Notes: generated from the letters alone by a model not told the origin. A stretch of 64,000 nucleotides of DNA from Mesotoga sp. UBA6090 (GCF_002435945.1 NZ_DIXC01000004.1:1-64000); one strand, 5' to 3'; positions 44,473 to 53,638 are shown, counted from the stretch's first letter. Numbers and translations: made by a program.

Positions 44473-44956
44473 AAGGCACCTCCAGTTGACAAAGTTTGTG
44501 GAACGCACTATAAATGATAACTCATCTTCGTAATACTGGGATAGATTCTGGATTAACCGTACCAACTATTCGCCATTCTGAATCCGCCTGCCAGAATTAG
44601 ATATCTGAAGATTCTCCCCTCGAAACCATCTGTCATTGTCATCGGCTGCGAATGAAGTCTATCAATTTGCTCAAAAGCCTTCAACTATCTGGCGGCTTGA
44701 CGAGAGAGAATTCTTCTTCGCAGCCAGGAGCTCATATCGATCATCGTTTCGATGAGCAGAATGAAATTATCTGCGTTAGACTATAGTTGAAATACAACGT
44801 TTGGCAAATCTATTTCAAATGTCTCACTTTGAAAGCAGCATTAGGACTCTGCCGCCATAAAGACTAAAATAACAAATGTTGGGACACAAAGATCGAAGCA
44901 TACCTGCCTGGTGCACCGGGGAGGTGACTGAAAAGATTTGTTTAGGGAGGAATGAA
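44473..44956. other. Divergent intergenic region
   Basis: 484 bases between the exported hydrolase (leftward) and the oligopeptide transporter operon (rightward). It must hold both promoters, but I see no near-consensus pair. Weak inverted repeats occur (CTCATATCGA with TCGATGAG at 44731-44757). No gene. Confidence 0.4.
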
Positions 44957-46426
44957 ATGAGAAAGATTCTCTTGATAATCATGCTTTCTATTATTACTGT
45001 GACCAGTTTGCTATCTCAAAAAATTGTGGTCGCAGTGATGCAGGATCCCGATTTTCTTGATCCACATAGAGCGGCTGCTTCGGGCACTTACGAAATGATG
45101 TTCAATGTGTTCGAGGGTCTTCTCAAGCCCGATCCCAATGGAACTGTAATACCCGCCGTAGCCGAAAGCTACAGTATTTCTGAAGACGGTATGATCTACA
45201 CATTTGCTCTCAGGAGCGGAGTGAAGTTTCATGACGGATCAATGGTTACAGTAGACGATGTTTTGTACTCTTTGAACCGACTCAAAGGGACTGACGGCGA
45301 GAGAGGACTTTCTTCCGATTTTGAGAAGTTTGTTTCGAAGATTGAAGCGGTAGATGATAAGACTGTCAGGGTCGAACTCAGTACACTCAACACTGACTTT
45401 CTTGAGAAGTTCATAGTGGCAATTATTCCGGAAAGTAACGAGAATCATGAGAAGAATCCTGTAGGAACCGGGCCTTTCAAATTCGTAGAGTATAGACCGG
45501 GTCAGAGGCTTGTTATCGAAAAGTTTGAGGAATACTGGAATCCAGAGCTGCCAAAAGTTGAGGAAGTTGAATTTAGAATAATTCCCGACAATCAGGCAGC
45601 AATAATGAGTTTCCTGGCAGGCGAGGTTCAGATACTTCCGAGACTCGATGCAATTCAGGCAATGGTGTTAGGAGATCGATACAATCTAATAACTGGCGAA
45701 CAGAATATGGTTCAGCTGATGGCGATGAACCACGCGGTGAGCCCGTTTGATGACATAAGAATTAGAAGAGCGATAAACCATGCTGTGGACAAGGAAGAGG
45801 TAATTGAGATTGTAGCAGATGGTTACGGAACAGAACTAGGATCAAACATGTCGCCGATCATGAGCAAGTATTACAGAGAGGGTCTTGAGGACTACTACGA
45901 ACCCAGTGTCGAGAAAGCAAAAGCGCTTCTCTCAGAAGCTGGATATCCAGATGGGTTTGACACAAAGATCACGGTGCCTTCCAACTATCAATTTCATATA
46001 GATACTGCCCAGGTAATTGTGGAACAGCTTAAGAGAGTGGGGATAAGGGCGGAGATCGAGCTTGTCGAGTGGAGCGTCTGGTTGGACAGAGTTTATACAG
46101 CAAGAGATTACGAAATGACAATAATCGGTCTTACTGGCAAACTGAGTGCTTACGAAATATTGAGACGATATGTTTCCGACTATCCGAGAAATTTTTACAA
46201 CTATTCCAGCAGTGAATACGACCGCATAATTAGTCTGGCTATCGAAAAAACTGCCGTCGAAGAAAAAGCATCTATGTTCAAAAGAGCTCAAGAGATTCTT
46301 ACTGAAGATGCCGCTGCAGTTTACATTATGGATCCCAACTTTATCGTTGCTCTCGCTCCCAATTTGCACGGATACACGATCTATCCTCTTTACGTGCAAG
46401 ATATGTCGACTCTCTATTATCGCTAA
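44957..46426 (+). CDS. Oligopeptide/dipeptide-type ABC transporter substrate-binding protein
   Basis: 489 aa, family 5 solute-binding protein. Signal peptide MRKILLIIMLSIITVTSLLS with no lipobox cysteine, so soluble in the periplasm (toga space) rather than a lipoprotein. Seen: DPDFLDPHRAAASGTYEMM, the FEGLLKPDPNG stretch, GTGPFKFVEYRPGQRLV, and a ligand region near VDKEEVIEIV. ATG 44957 follows AGGGAGGAATGAA. In Thermotogota such proteins often bind oligosaccharides instead of peptides, so the ligand is open. First gene of a five-gene importer operon. Confidence 0.9.
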   Translation: MRKILLIIMLSIITVTSLLSQKIVVAVMQDPDFLDPHRAAASGTYEMMFNVFEGLLKPDPNGTVIPAVAESYSISEDGMIYTFALRSGVKFHDGSMVTVDDVLYSLNRLKGTDGERGLSSDFEKFVSKIEAVDDKTVRVELSTLNTDFLEKFIVAIIPESNENHEKNPVGTGPFKFVEYRPGQRLVIEKFEEYWNPELPKVEEVEFRIIPDNQAAIMSFLAGEVQILPRLDAIQAMVLGDRYNLITGEQNMVQLMAMNHAVSPFDDIRIRRAINHAVDKEEVIEIVADGYGTELGSNMSPIMSKYYREGLEDYYEPSVEKAKALLSEAGYPDGFDTKITVPSNYQFHIDTAQVIVEQLKRVGIRAEIELVEWSVWLDRVYTARDYEMTIIGLTGKLSAYEILRRYVSDYPRNFYNYSSSEYDRIISLAIEKTAVEEKASMFKRAQEILTEDAAAVYIMDPNFIVALAPNLHGYTIYPLYVQDMSTLYYR

Positions 46427-46441
46427 CAAGGAGAAGCATTT

Positions 46442-47392
46442 GTGTTTATTTATTTAAAGAAGCTCTTTGCCATGATTCTAACAGTGCTTCTGGTTTCGTT
46501 GATAACCTTTGTTACATTTGAGATCATTCCGGGCAATCCTGCGTTGACAAGACTTGGCGTGGATGCTCAAGAATCCCAGTATGAAGCCTTGTCAGCCGAA
46601 CTAGGTTTGAATGATCCATTAGAGATTAGGCTGTCCAGATGGTTGAAAGGGCTTTTCACGGGCGATCTTGGAATCTCAATGAGATACTCCGTTCCTGTAT
46701 CGGAATTAATCCTCGACAGATTGCCCGTAACAATTTCTCTCGCAGTGATGTCTTTGGTCCTGATTGTCCTAATAGGAATTCCTCTTGGTATTGTTAGCGC
46801 AAAGTACGGTGAGAGGCTTCCGGGAATCCTGATCACATTAATCTCACAGATTGGGATGGCAATTCCATCTTTCTGGAGTGGGATTATCTTGATCTATATC
46901 TTTGGAATCGTCCTTCGCTGGGTATCGCCTGGAGGATTTGTTCCTTGGAGTGAGGATGCTTATGGAGCGTTCAAATCACTTATTCTACCTGCCATCGCGA
47001 TAGCACTTCCCTCAATTGCTTCAATCATAAGATACACTAGAAACTCTATAATGGATCAGATGAAGAATGATTATGTACAACTTGCACTGTCGAAAGGACT
47101 GAACCTGAATTCAGTGCTATTGAGACATGTACTCAAAAATGCCCTGATTCCCATTATCACTGTACTCGGAATGATAGCGGCAAACATTCTAGGCGGAGCA
47201 ATTGTAATAGAACAGGTTTTCACGCTTCCCGGTGTGGGAAGACTTCTGATAAACGCTATCACGACCAGGGATCTTCCTCTAGTACAGGGAATGGTTTTGT
47301 ACATAGCTTTCATAATTGTTGTTATAAACTTCTTTATCGATGTCATATATACAGTTATAGACCCAAGAATAAGATTGGATCAGAGGGTTTAA
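46442..47392 (+). CDS. ABC transporter permease, DppB/OppB type
   Basis: 316 aa, six membrane segments. Seen: the N-terminal helix followed by EIIPGNPA, a periplasmic loop with LGLNDPL, and the EAA-type loop QLALSKGLNLNSVLLRHVLKNALIP that contacts the ATPase. GTG 46442 follows AAGGAG. Second gene of the operon; one base separates it from the next permease. Confidence 0.94.
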   Translation: MFIYLKKLFAMILTVLLVSLITFVTFEIIPGNPALTRLGVDAQESQYEALSAELGLNDPLEIRLSRWLKGLFTGDLGISMRYSVPVSELILDRLPVTISLAVMSLVLIVLIGIPLGIVSAKYGERLPGILITLISQIGMAIPSFWSGIILIYIFGIVLRWVSPGGFVPWSEDAYGAFKSLILPAIAIALPSIASIIRYTRNSIMDQMKNDYVQLALSKGLNLNSVLLRHVLKNALIPIITVLGMIAANILGGAIVIEQVFTLPGVGRLLINAITTRDLPLVQGMVLYIAFIIVVINFFIDVIYTVIDPRIRLDQRV

Positions 47393-47393
47393 C

Positions 47394-48197
47394 ATGAACA
47401 AAAGGAGGATGAATCTATGGATTGGAATAGTGTTGATTTCCATTCTGATGTTAATGATGATAGTCAGTCTATTCTACACTCCCTTTCCTGTAACGGAGAT
47501 CAATAGACTTGAACGATTTGAACCTCCCTCAATGCGTCATCTCTTGGGCACAGACAACTTCGGAAGAGATGTGCTCAGCAGAATAATGAAAGGATCCCAA
47601 ACGGCTTTCTTTGTGGGATTAGTCGCGGTATCGATTGGCAGTGTTTTCGGTGTACTTATCGGCGCAATCTCTGGTTACTTCGGAGGAATAGTTGACGAGA
47701 TAATAATGAGAATTGTCGATGCTATGATGGCTTTCCCCAGCATTCTTCTTGCACTGATGTTTGTTTCCGTTTTTGGAGTAGGCTTGAGAAACACGATTAT
47801 TGCAATCGGCATAATGTCAATCCCTTCGTTTGCCAGAATCACAAGAAGCGGTTTCGTTCAACACAAAGAGCTGGATTACGTCAAGAATGCAAAGATAAAG
47901 GGCGTCTCGAATTTGCGGATAATGTTCAGACACATTTTGCCAAATGTGCTTTCCCCAATTGTCGTTGCTGCTTCGATGGGATTTGCAAACGCAGTTCTGG
48001 CCGAAGCGGCGCTCAGCTATCTTGGGCTTGGAATTCAGCCGCCCAATCCCAGCTGGGGAAGAATGCTGAGTGAGTCTCAGGTCTTCATAACCGTCAGTCC
48101 CTGGTACGCGATAGCACCCGGAATCTTTATTACACTTCTTGTGCTGGGATTCAACTTCCTAGGAGATGGGATCAGAGATATTAGAGAGAATAGGTGA
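47394..48197 (+). CDS. ABC transporter permease, DppC/OppC type
   Basis: 267 aa, partner channel subunit. Seen: PPSMRHLLGTDNFGRDVLSRIM, typical of DppC N-terminal loops, and the EAA loop YVKNAKIKGVSNLRIMFRHILPN. C-terminal GLGIQPPNPSWGRML is also family standard. ATG 47394 is used; an AAAGGAGG sequence within the first codons is followed by an out-of-frame ATG. Confidence 0.94.
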   Translation: MNKRRMNLWIGIVLISILMLMMIVSLFYTPFPVTEINRLERFEPPSMRHLLGTDNFGRDVLSRIMKGSQTAFFVGLVAVSIGSVFGVLIGAISGYFGGIVDEIIMRIVDAMMAFPSILLALMFVSVFGVGLRNTIIAIGIMSIPSFARITRSGFVQHKELDYVKNAKIKGVSNLRIMFRHILPNVLSPIVVAASMGFANAVLAEAALSYLGLGIQPPNPSWGRMLSESQVFITVSPWYAIAPGIFITLLVLGFNFLGDGIRDIRENR

Positions 48198-48203
48198 AAG
48201 ATA

Positions 48204-49181
48204 ATGAATTGTGAAAGCGAATCCTTACTAGAAATCAAAGATCTCAAAATTGCATTCAAGACTCCAGAAGGGATTTTTCATGCTGTCAAAGGGATATCTC
48301 TTGAAGTAGGGAAGAGAGAAATCGTTGGGATAGTCGGAGAATCCGGTTGCGGAAAGACTGTGACGGCATTGTCAATAATGCACCTCTTGCCTGATAATTC
48401 AATCGCTACTGGAAGTATTTATTTTTCCGGCATCGATCTTCTTTCACTCAAAGAAAATGAAACGAGAGAAACTCGCGGAAGAGACATATCAATGATTTTC
48501 CAAGACTCCCTCTCCTCTCTAAATCCCCTTATGAAAGTAGGAAGACAAATCGAAGAGAACCTCATGATACACACTTCTCTCGACAGTAGGGACAGATTTT
48601 TAGAAGTACTGGATATCATGAACAAGGTAGGCCTCCCGGACCCAGAACAGACTTATAACAAATACCCTCACGAACTCTCCGGTGGGATGAGACAGAGAAT
48701 AGCTATTGCTATTGCTATCGTATGTAATCCTGATCTGATTATCGCAGATGAACCAACGACAGCTCTGGACGTCACAGTTCAGGCACAGATACTGGAACTT
48801 CTGAGAAAGATAAACCGTGAGAGCAACTCTTCTATTATTTTTATCTCGCACAATCTCGGAGTAGTTCGTGAGATCTGCTCAATAGTCTACGTTATGTATG
48901 CCGGGCACATCGTTGAGAAAGCACCTGTCAATAGGCTCTTCACTGATCCGGCCCATCCTTACACAATGGGCCTTATAAAAGCCATACCCAAGAGAGACTC
49001 AAAAGGCAAAGAGCTTTTCGACATTCGCGGCCGAGTGCCGTCAATAGCGGATTCAATTCCCGGTTGCCCATTTGAGCCAAGATGTGACTACGCTGTCGAA
49101 AGATGCAAGAAAGAGTTCCCCGGCTTCAAAAAGATGGCCAATGATCACAAAGCGAGATGCTTCCTTGCTGGAGACGTTTGA
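48204..49181 (+). CDS. ABC transporter ATP-binding protein, DppD/OppD type
   Basis: 325 aa. Walker A GESGCGKTV, signature LSGGMRQRIAIAIAI, Walker B LIIADEPTTALD, switch histidine in FISHNLGVV. The C-terminal oligopeptide-transporter tail carries cysteines (GCPFEPRCDYAVERC, later CFL) that form the 4Fe-4S site known in this family. Stop overlaps the next ATP-binding gene. Confidence 0.94.
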   Translation: MNCESESLLEIKDLKIAFKTPEGIFHAVKGISLEVGKREIVGIVGESGCGKTVTALSIMHLLPDNSIATGSIYFSGIDLLSLKENETRETRGRDISMIFQDSLSSLNPLMKVGRQIEENLMIHTSLDSRDRFLEVLDIMNKVGLPDPEQTYNKYPHELSGGMRQRIAIAIAIVCNPDLIIADEPTTALDVTVQAQILELLRKINRESNSSIIFISHNLGVVREICSIVYVMYAGHIVEKAPVNRLFTDPAHPYTMGLIKAIPKRDSKGKELFDIRGRVPSIADSIPGCPFEPRCDYAVERCKKEFPGFKKMANDHKARCFLAGDV

Positions 49182-50140
49182 TGAAGAGAGGTATTCTGGA
49201 GACTCATGACCTTAGAAAACATTACACGCTGAAAAGAACCCGATTGCTGAAGAAGCCGGGATCGATCAAGGCACTTAACGGAGTTTCCTTAAGTATTTCT
49301 AAAGGAGAATCTTTCGGACTTGTAGGTGAGTCCGGTTGTGGAAAATCAACGGCCGCCTATACAATCCTGGGGCTTTTAAAACCGACGGAGGGGAGGGTCC
49401 TCTTCAAAGGCGATGATGTAACTTCGCTGAAGAGAGATCAGAAACGGGAATTCAGAAAGAAGGTTCAGCTAATCTTTCAAGACACTTCCGGTTCCTTGAA
49501 TCCAAAAGGAAAAGTCGAATGGATACTGAGAGAACCTTTGAGAGCAATGGGAATGCAGAAGAGAGAGATCAAAGAGCTGATTCTGGAGAGTATGAACCTT
49601 GTGGGACTGGACAAGGATCTGTTGGGAAGATTCCCTCACGAGCTTTCTGGAGGTCAAAAACAGCGCGTAGGAATCATGAATGCGTTAATTCTAAATCCTG
49701 AAGTCGTAATAGCCGATGAACCGATTTCTTCCCTCGACGTCTCTATCCAGGCACAAATACTTAACCTAATGAACGACCTTAAGGAGAGGCTTTCTCTGAC
49801 CTATCTCTTCATTTCTCATGACTTAAACGTTGTTCATTACTTCTGCGACAGAATAGCCGTCATGTATCTTGGTGAAATCGTTGAGCTCTCTGAATCTGAA
49901 GAGCTGTATAGATCACCGCTTCACCCATATACTCAGTCCCTCCTTTCGGCAATTCCCGGTGAAACCGGTCATAAGCCCGAAAGAATAATACTTGAAGGCG
50001 ATGCTCCCAGTCCTTTGAACCCCCCAACAGGATGCTTCTTTCACCCCAGATGTTTCAGGAGAATGGAGATTTGTTCGAGTGTGAAACCGCAAAGGATCGA
50101 GGTAACGAAAGATCATTTTGTAAGCTGTCACCTTTACTGA
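49181..50140 (+). CDS. ABC transporter ATP-binding protein, DppF/OppF type
   Basis: 319 aa, second ATPase of the importer. Walker A GESGCGKST, signature LSGGQKQRVGIMNALI, Walker B VVIADEPISSLD, and the tail cysteines GCFFHPRC...C. ATG 49181 overlaps the preceding TGA (TGATG); an earlier in-frame ATG at 49157 lies within the previous gene. Last gene of the operon, convergent with the MFS gene. Confidence 0.94.
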   Translation: MKRGILETHDLRKHYTLKRTRLLKKPGSIKALNGVSLSISKGESFGLVGESGCGKSTAAYTILGLLKPTEGRVLFKGDDVTSLKRDQKREFRKKVQLIFQDTSGSLNPKGKVEWILREPLRAMGMQKREIKELILESMNLVGLDKDLLGRFPHELSGGQKQRVGIMNALILNPEVVIADEPISSLDVSIQAQILNLMNDLKERLSLTYLFISHDLNVVHYFCDRIAVMYLGEIVELSESEELYRSPLHPYTQSLLSAIPGETGHKPERIILEGDAPSPLNPPTGCFFHPRCFRRMEICSSVKPQRIEVTKDHFVSCHLY

Positions 50141-50216
50141 GCATTCCACTCTCCTGAAACTGGGCCTCGAGGCGGTTTTTGACCGGCATCGCTTAGAGGT
50201 GGACAAATCAACTCTT

Positions 50217-51404
50217 TCATCCGATCTTCTTGAGTAAATACATGCTAAGCGCATAAAGACAGCTTGCCGTTACAGCCAGCGAGACAAAAGCAGGTCCAAA
50301 CGAGATTGTGTCAGCGATTCTTCCAAAGATGGGAAAAAAGACTATCATCACTAAGCTGTACATCATACTTGCAAAGGATATTATCGTTGCCCTACTCCTG
50401 GATGGAATCAGCTTGTTTATGTAGTCGTTACCCGCTACGAACAACATGGCCTCAATCATAGTTACAACCATGAAGAAAGGTAACTTGTTTGAACAAAGAG
50501 CCACACCCCACATGGATGCGACGGAAACAAGAGGCAGTATGATCAGGACTTTCTTCTCCTTCAGTAGATGAGATAGCCTCTGAACCTTCATGGCCACTAA
50601 TCCGGCTAGAAATGACCCGGCCGCGAGGTATATGCCAATCTGAAACTCAGTGCGACCAAGTGCTTTCCAGTAGTTCTGAATGTAAAAAAATATGCAGGCG
50701 CTGAATGCGAGTATAGTCTGAACAAAAAAGATAAGAAATGCAACCTTTTTATCTCTAGCGATTATTGAAAAGCTATCAACAATCTGCTTCAAGAAGCCCC
50801 GGAAGGTTTTTGAGTTACGGCCCACCGATTCGGGGATAGGTGGTTCTGTGAACGAAAGAGAATAGACCGCCGAAAATGCGATGATCCCGGCGGAAACCCA
50901 GAATGCATAGTGATAATTGTACGTTCCCAGGAACCCACCGATCAGAAGCGCAGCAACTGAAGACACTTGAAATATTGCCTCCTGCTTTCCAAGAACCGAC
51001 ATGAAATTCTCTTCTGTTTTCAGATATTTGAGAGAGTCATATACAAGAGCCTCTCCAGAACCCGATTCCAGGTTATACGAAAGTGCAGCGAGTACCATGA
51101 AAATGGTAAAATGAAAGAAGCTGGTTGCACCGATTAACACTAGAATACTCGCAAGAGAGAGACACCTCCCGATAACTCTGCTGAGCTTTCTCCCGAACAA
51201 GTCTGCTATAGATCCGGTGGGGACCTCCATCGTCAAAGAGGTCACGTGGAATATTCCTTCAAGGAAACCGATCTGCGTCAAACTCATTCCCTTGAAGGCC
51301 ATGTAGATCATCCAGAGACCGCTCGACAGTCTCATGTTCATAAGAAAAGAGAATACGTAATTCTTCTTTATGTTGCTTTTCATGAGCTCAACCATATTAT
51401 TCAT
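50217..51404 (-). CDS. MFS transporter, probable drug exporter
   Basis: 395 aa, about 12 membrane segments. Motif A after the second helix reads GSIADLFGRKLSRVIGR. The second half repeats the arrangement with KVQRLSHLLKEKKVL. No sugar-specific signature; the neighbourhood (an ABC-F protein just upstream on the same strand) points to antibiotic or toxin export, which is inference. Start ATG 51404 has GGGAGA upstream; that site lies directly behind a perfect terminator hairpin (51424-51453), so expression probably depends on antitermination. Confidence 0.82.
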   Translation of the reverse strand: MNNMVELMKSNIKKNYVFSFLMNMRLSSGLWMIYMAFKGMSLTQIGFLEGIFHVTSLTMEVPTGSIADLFGRKLSRVIGRCLSLASILVLIGATSFFHFTIFMVLAALSYNLESGSGEALVYDSLKYLKTEENFMSVLGKQEAIFQVSSVAALLIGGFLGTYNYHYAFWVSAGIIAFSAVYSLSFTEPPIPESVGRNSKTFRGFLKQIVDSFSIIARDKKVAFLIFFVQTILAFSACIFFYIQNYWKALGRTEFQIGIYLAAGSFLAGLVAMKVQRLSHLLKEKKVLIILPLVSVASMWGVALCSNKLPFFMVVTMIEAMLFVAGNDYINKLIPSRSRATIISFASMMYSLVMIVFFPIFGRIADTISFGPAFVSLAVTASCLYALSMYLLKKIG

Positions 51405-51417
51405 AACGATTTCTCCC

Positions 51418-51453
51418 AAAAGAAAGAGGCCGTGACGCTCGTCACGGCCTCTT
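51418..51453 (-). terminator. Perfect 13-bp terminator in the leader of the MFS gene
   Basis: On the minus strand, AAGAGGCCGTGAC, loop GAGC, GTCACGGCCTCTT, then TCTTTT. Stem is perfect. It ends about 20 nt before the MFS ATG and starts about 17 nt after the stop of a 31-codon ORF, the arrangement of an attenuator. Confidence 0.85.
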
Positions 51454-51470
51454 GATTCACAGCTAAGATT

Positions 51471-51566
51471 TCAGAGCAATCCAGGCTCGACGAGATAGCA
51501 TTCACCCTCCGAACTCGAAAATCCGACCAATATCGCTCTTCTGTAGGCCTGAATAACTTCTAGCAT
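51471..51566 (-). CDS. Putative leader peptide (31 aa) upstream of the MFS gene
   Basis: ATG 51566 is preceded by AGGAGAAGGAG (13 nt away). The peptide begins MLEVIQAYRRAIL and ends ECYLVEPGLL. It has no similarity I recognise. Position is the argument: own -10 (TATAAT at 51603-51608), short ORF, intrinsic terminator, then the MFS gene. Ribosome stalling on the peptide by an antibiotic could change folding of the terminator. It may alternatively be a chance ORF. Confidence 0.4.
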   Translation of the reverse strand: MLEVIQAYRRAILVGFSSSEGECYLVEPGLL

Positions 51567-51602
51567 GTGGGTTCGCTCCTTCTCCTGGATTGAGTTAGGA
51601 AT

Positions 51603-51608
51603 ATTATA
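51603..51608 (-). promoter_or_regulatory. -10 element upstream of the MFS leader
   Basis: TATAAT on the minus strand, about 37 nt before the leader ATG; the -35 region is AT-rich but non-consensus. It suggests a separate transcript start between the ABC-F and MFS genes. Confidence 0.45.
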
Positions 51609-51626
51609 TATCAAAAGGCTCATAAT

Positions 51627-51699
51627 AAAAAGCTCTTTGATGCCGATGGGGCCTTTCTCGGAATTCTTCGGGTTCTCTAGCCGATAGACCCCCCATCGG
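51627..51699 (-). terminator. Possible long-loop terminator of the ABC-F gene
   Basis: On the minus strand CCGATGGGG (51691-51699) and CCCCATCGG (51643-51651) are complementary over 9 bp around a 39-nt loop, and a short T-run (CTTTTTATT) follows after nine further bases. Loop length makes it weaker than the other terminators here. Confidence 0.35.
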
Positions 51700-51709
51700 T
51701 GGTGAGCTC

Positions 51710-53428
51710 TCAATTTCCCTCCTGAGACTTATAAAGAGGATTGTCTTCGCTTCTCCTAAAGATCGACTCATTGTAGGAGTCCGTAAGAATCTCTTTTGTG
51801 CGAACAAAGGAGTCGATATCAATCTCCTTAGAATACTCGAAGCTCTTTAGAACACCTTCTTCAATGGTGAGAATCTTTTCCCCATGTTCTGCAATGAACT
51901 GCCTGTCGTGACTAATGAAGAAAAACCCTCCGGAGAAGTCGTTGAGAAGTCTGTCGAGTACTTCTAGAGATTCAATGTCCAGATGATTGGTTGGCTCGTC
52001 CATAAAGATGAACTCAACCTTTGAAAGAAGAGATTTCGGCAACGCAAGCCTCATCAACTCGCCGTAGCTCATCGTTTTCAGCTCCGAGAAAGCCCTCTCT
52101 CCCTTGAGACCGATATTGGCCAAGTGACTTCTGACAGCAGTCTCTTCCAGTTCAAGGTCGGCGATTTCTTCATAGGGGGTTTTTCTTTCGAAGAGTTCTG
52201 CGACATTCTGTGGAACGTACTTCCAGTTTACACTCTCGTTTCTGTACATTCTGCCACTTGACGGCTCCAAAATTCCTACAAGGCATTTCATCAGAGTTGT
52301 TTTCCCCGAACCATTCGGCCCTATGAGACCGACTCTATCGGAAGTATCTATGTTAACAGAGGCCTCCCTTATGACTTCGTTTTCTTCGTAAGAGAACGAC
52401 AGGCTCTCCACCATGACCATTTTTCTGTTCGGAACCCCATATTTGGGAATCCTGGCAGTAACGGGCTTCTCTACAAACGGTTTTTCGCACTCCAGTTCAC
52501 CGATCAGTCTTTCGGTCCTTTTCTGTACAGCTAGCGCACGTCTAGCTAGTTTGGCCGCCATATGACCTTCATGGCCTTTATCGCTTGCGAATCTCTTTGA
52601 AGCCTCTCTTGAATAGGACCAGCCCTTCCTCCTGGTCGCATCGAGTTCCAGTTGACGTATCTTCTTACTTATCTCTTCGCTTTTCTTCTGCCTTGAGAGG
52701 AAATCGCTTTCCAGATGCGCCAGCATCTCGGAATAACCGCCTCGCACTCCTATTGCCTCTCCTCTTTTCAGATAGATCGTCTTGTCAGCGACTTTGTCGA
52801 TGAACCTCCTATCATGGCTTACAACAATAACTCCAACACCCCTTTCGCTGAGTGAGGTTATGATCTCTTCAAGTCTCAAGGTCATTTCTATGTCGAGATG
52901 GTTTGTCGGCTCATCAAGCAAGAAAAGATTCGAACCGGAGAGAACTCCCCTGACGAGTGAGAGAATTCTCTTCTGCCCATGGGAAAGATTCCTGTACGGA
53001 AAGCCCAGGTTGTCAACATTGACACCAAACTCATTTAGAGATGAAGGAATCTTTGTTTCGAACTCGAATCCCCCAACATTGTGAAATTCATTTATGAGTT
53101 CCGCATAGGTCATAGGATCATTTACAGACCTGCCCAATTTCTCGTAGATGTCGAAGAGCTCTTTTCTCGCCCCGAGAAGATACTCCTTCACTGTCCCGGG
53201 AAAGACTGCGGTCTCCTGAGTAACAAGAAGCGGGTCGACACCCCGCTCTATAGATATCTTTCCCTCCGAGGGAGTGATTTCACCTTTGATTGATTTTAGC
53301 AGGGTCGACTTGCCGGCACCGTTTGCCCCGGTGACAGCCAAAATCTCTCCTGCAGCGAGATCGAGACTGACTTTCTTAAGAACGTCCACACTTCCAAACG
53401 AAATTGAAAGATTGTATATTTGAACCAA
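51710..53428 (-). CDS. ABC-F family ATPase (ribosome-associated, possible antibiotic resistance)
   Basis: 572 aa with two ABC cassettes and no membrane domain. First Walker A GANGAGKST (34-42), second GPNGSGKTT; the signature motifs are LSHGQKRIL and MSYGELMRLAL; both Walker B sequences end DEPTNHLD, diagnostic for ABC-F. A helical linker of about 80 residues rich in lysine/arginine separates the cassettes, as in ribosome-protection proteins. Start TTG 53428 has GGAGG eight nt upstream; the frame extends to 53464 without a site. Housekeeping translation factors (EttA/Uup) are the alternative. Pairing with an exporter and a leader ORF favours antibiotic response. Confidence 0.85.
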   Translation of the reverse strand: MVQIYNLSISFGSVDVLKKVSLDLAAGEILAVTGANGAGKSTLLKSIKGEITPSEGKISIERGVDPLLVTQETAVFPGTVKEYLLGARKELFDIYEKLGRSVNDPMTYAELINEFHNVGGFEFETKIPSSLNEFGVNVDNLGFPYRNLSHGQKRILSLVRGVLSGSNLFLLDEPTNHLDIEMTLRLEEIITSLSERGVGVIVVSHDRRFIDKVADKTIYLKRGEAIGVRGGYSEMLAHLESDFLSRQKKSEEISKKIRQLELDATRRKGWSYSREASKRFASDKGHEGHMAAKLARRALAVQKRTERLIGELECEKPFVEKPVTARIPKYGVPNRKMVMVESLSFSYEENEVIREASVNIDTSDRVGLIGPNGSGKTTLMKCLVGILEPSSGRMYRNESVNWKYVPQNVAELFERKTPYEEIADLELEETAVRSHLANIGLKGERAFSELKTMSYGELMRLALPKSLLSKVEFIFMDEPTNHLDIESLEVLDRLLNDFSGGFFFISHDRQFIAEHGEKILTIEEGVLKSFEYSKEIDIDSFVRTKEILTDSYNESIFRRSEDNPLYKSQEGN

Positions 53429-53535
53429 ATTGATCGCCTCCAGTAAGGCTTGAAGCCAAAACACTATTTGAATTGAATGGCCGAATAGGATCGAAGTCTT
53501 TCGATGTTTTTTGAGGAAGTATTCAGTTCTATTGA

Positions 53536-53556
53536 TTAAAGAAGTCTGTTCTTCAT
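53536..53556 (-). CDS. Putative 6-codon leader peptide (MKNRLL) upstream of ABC-F
   Basis: ATG 53556 with AGGTG seven nt upstream, six codons, TAA at 53536-53538. It lies 25 nt after the predicted transcription start and about 108 nt before the ABC-F start. Between them ATCGAA/TTCGAT (about 53492-53507) can form a small hairpin. Very short leaders are known for some ABC-F resistance genes. Tentative. Confidence 0.3.
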   Translation of the reverse strand: MKNRLL

Positions 53557-53585
53557 TTCAGCACCTGCTGGTTTGTGATCTCTCA

Positions 53586-53615
53586 CTTATAGCATATCGA
53601 TGATAATCAAGTCAA
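53586..53615 (-). promoter_or_regulatory. Promoter of the ABC-F gene
   Basis: Minus strand -35 TTGACT (53610-53615), 18-nt spacer, -10 TATAAG (53586-53591) with TGC directly upstream (extended -10). It gives a leader of about 150 nt, long for this genome. Confidence 0.65.
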
Positions 53616-53638
53616 ATAGCTGACGTAAATCTGTCCGT

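Noticed and set aside
50146..50180. GCCTCGAGGC followed by GGTTTTT as terminator between dppF and the MFS gene
   Set aside because: The palindrome leaves no usable loop and the stem would be too short.
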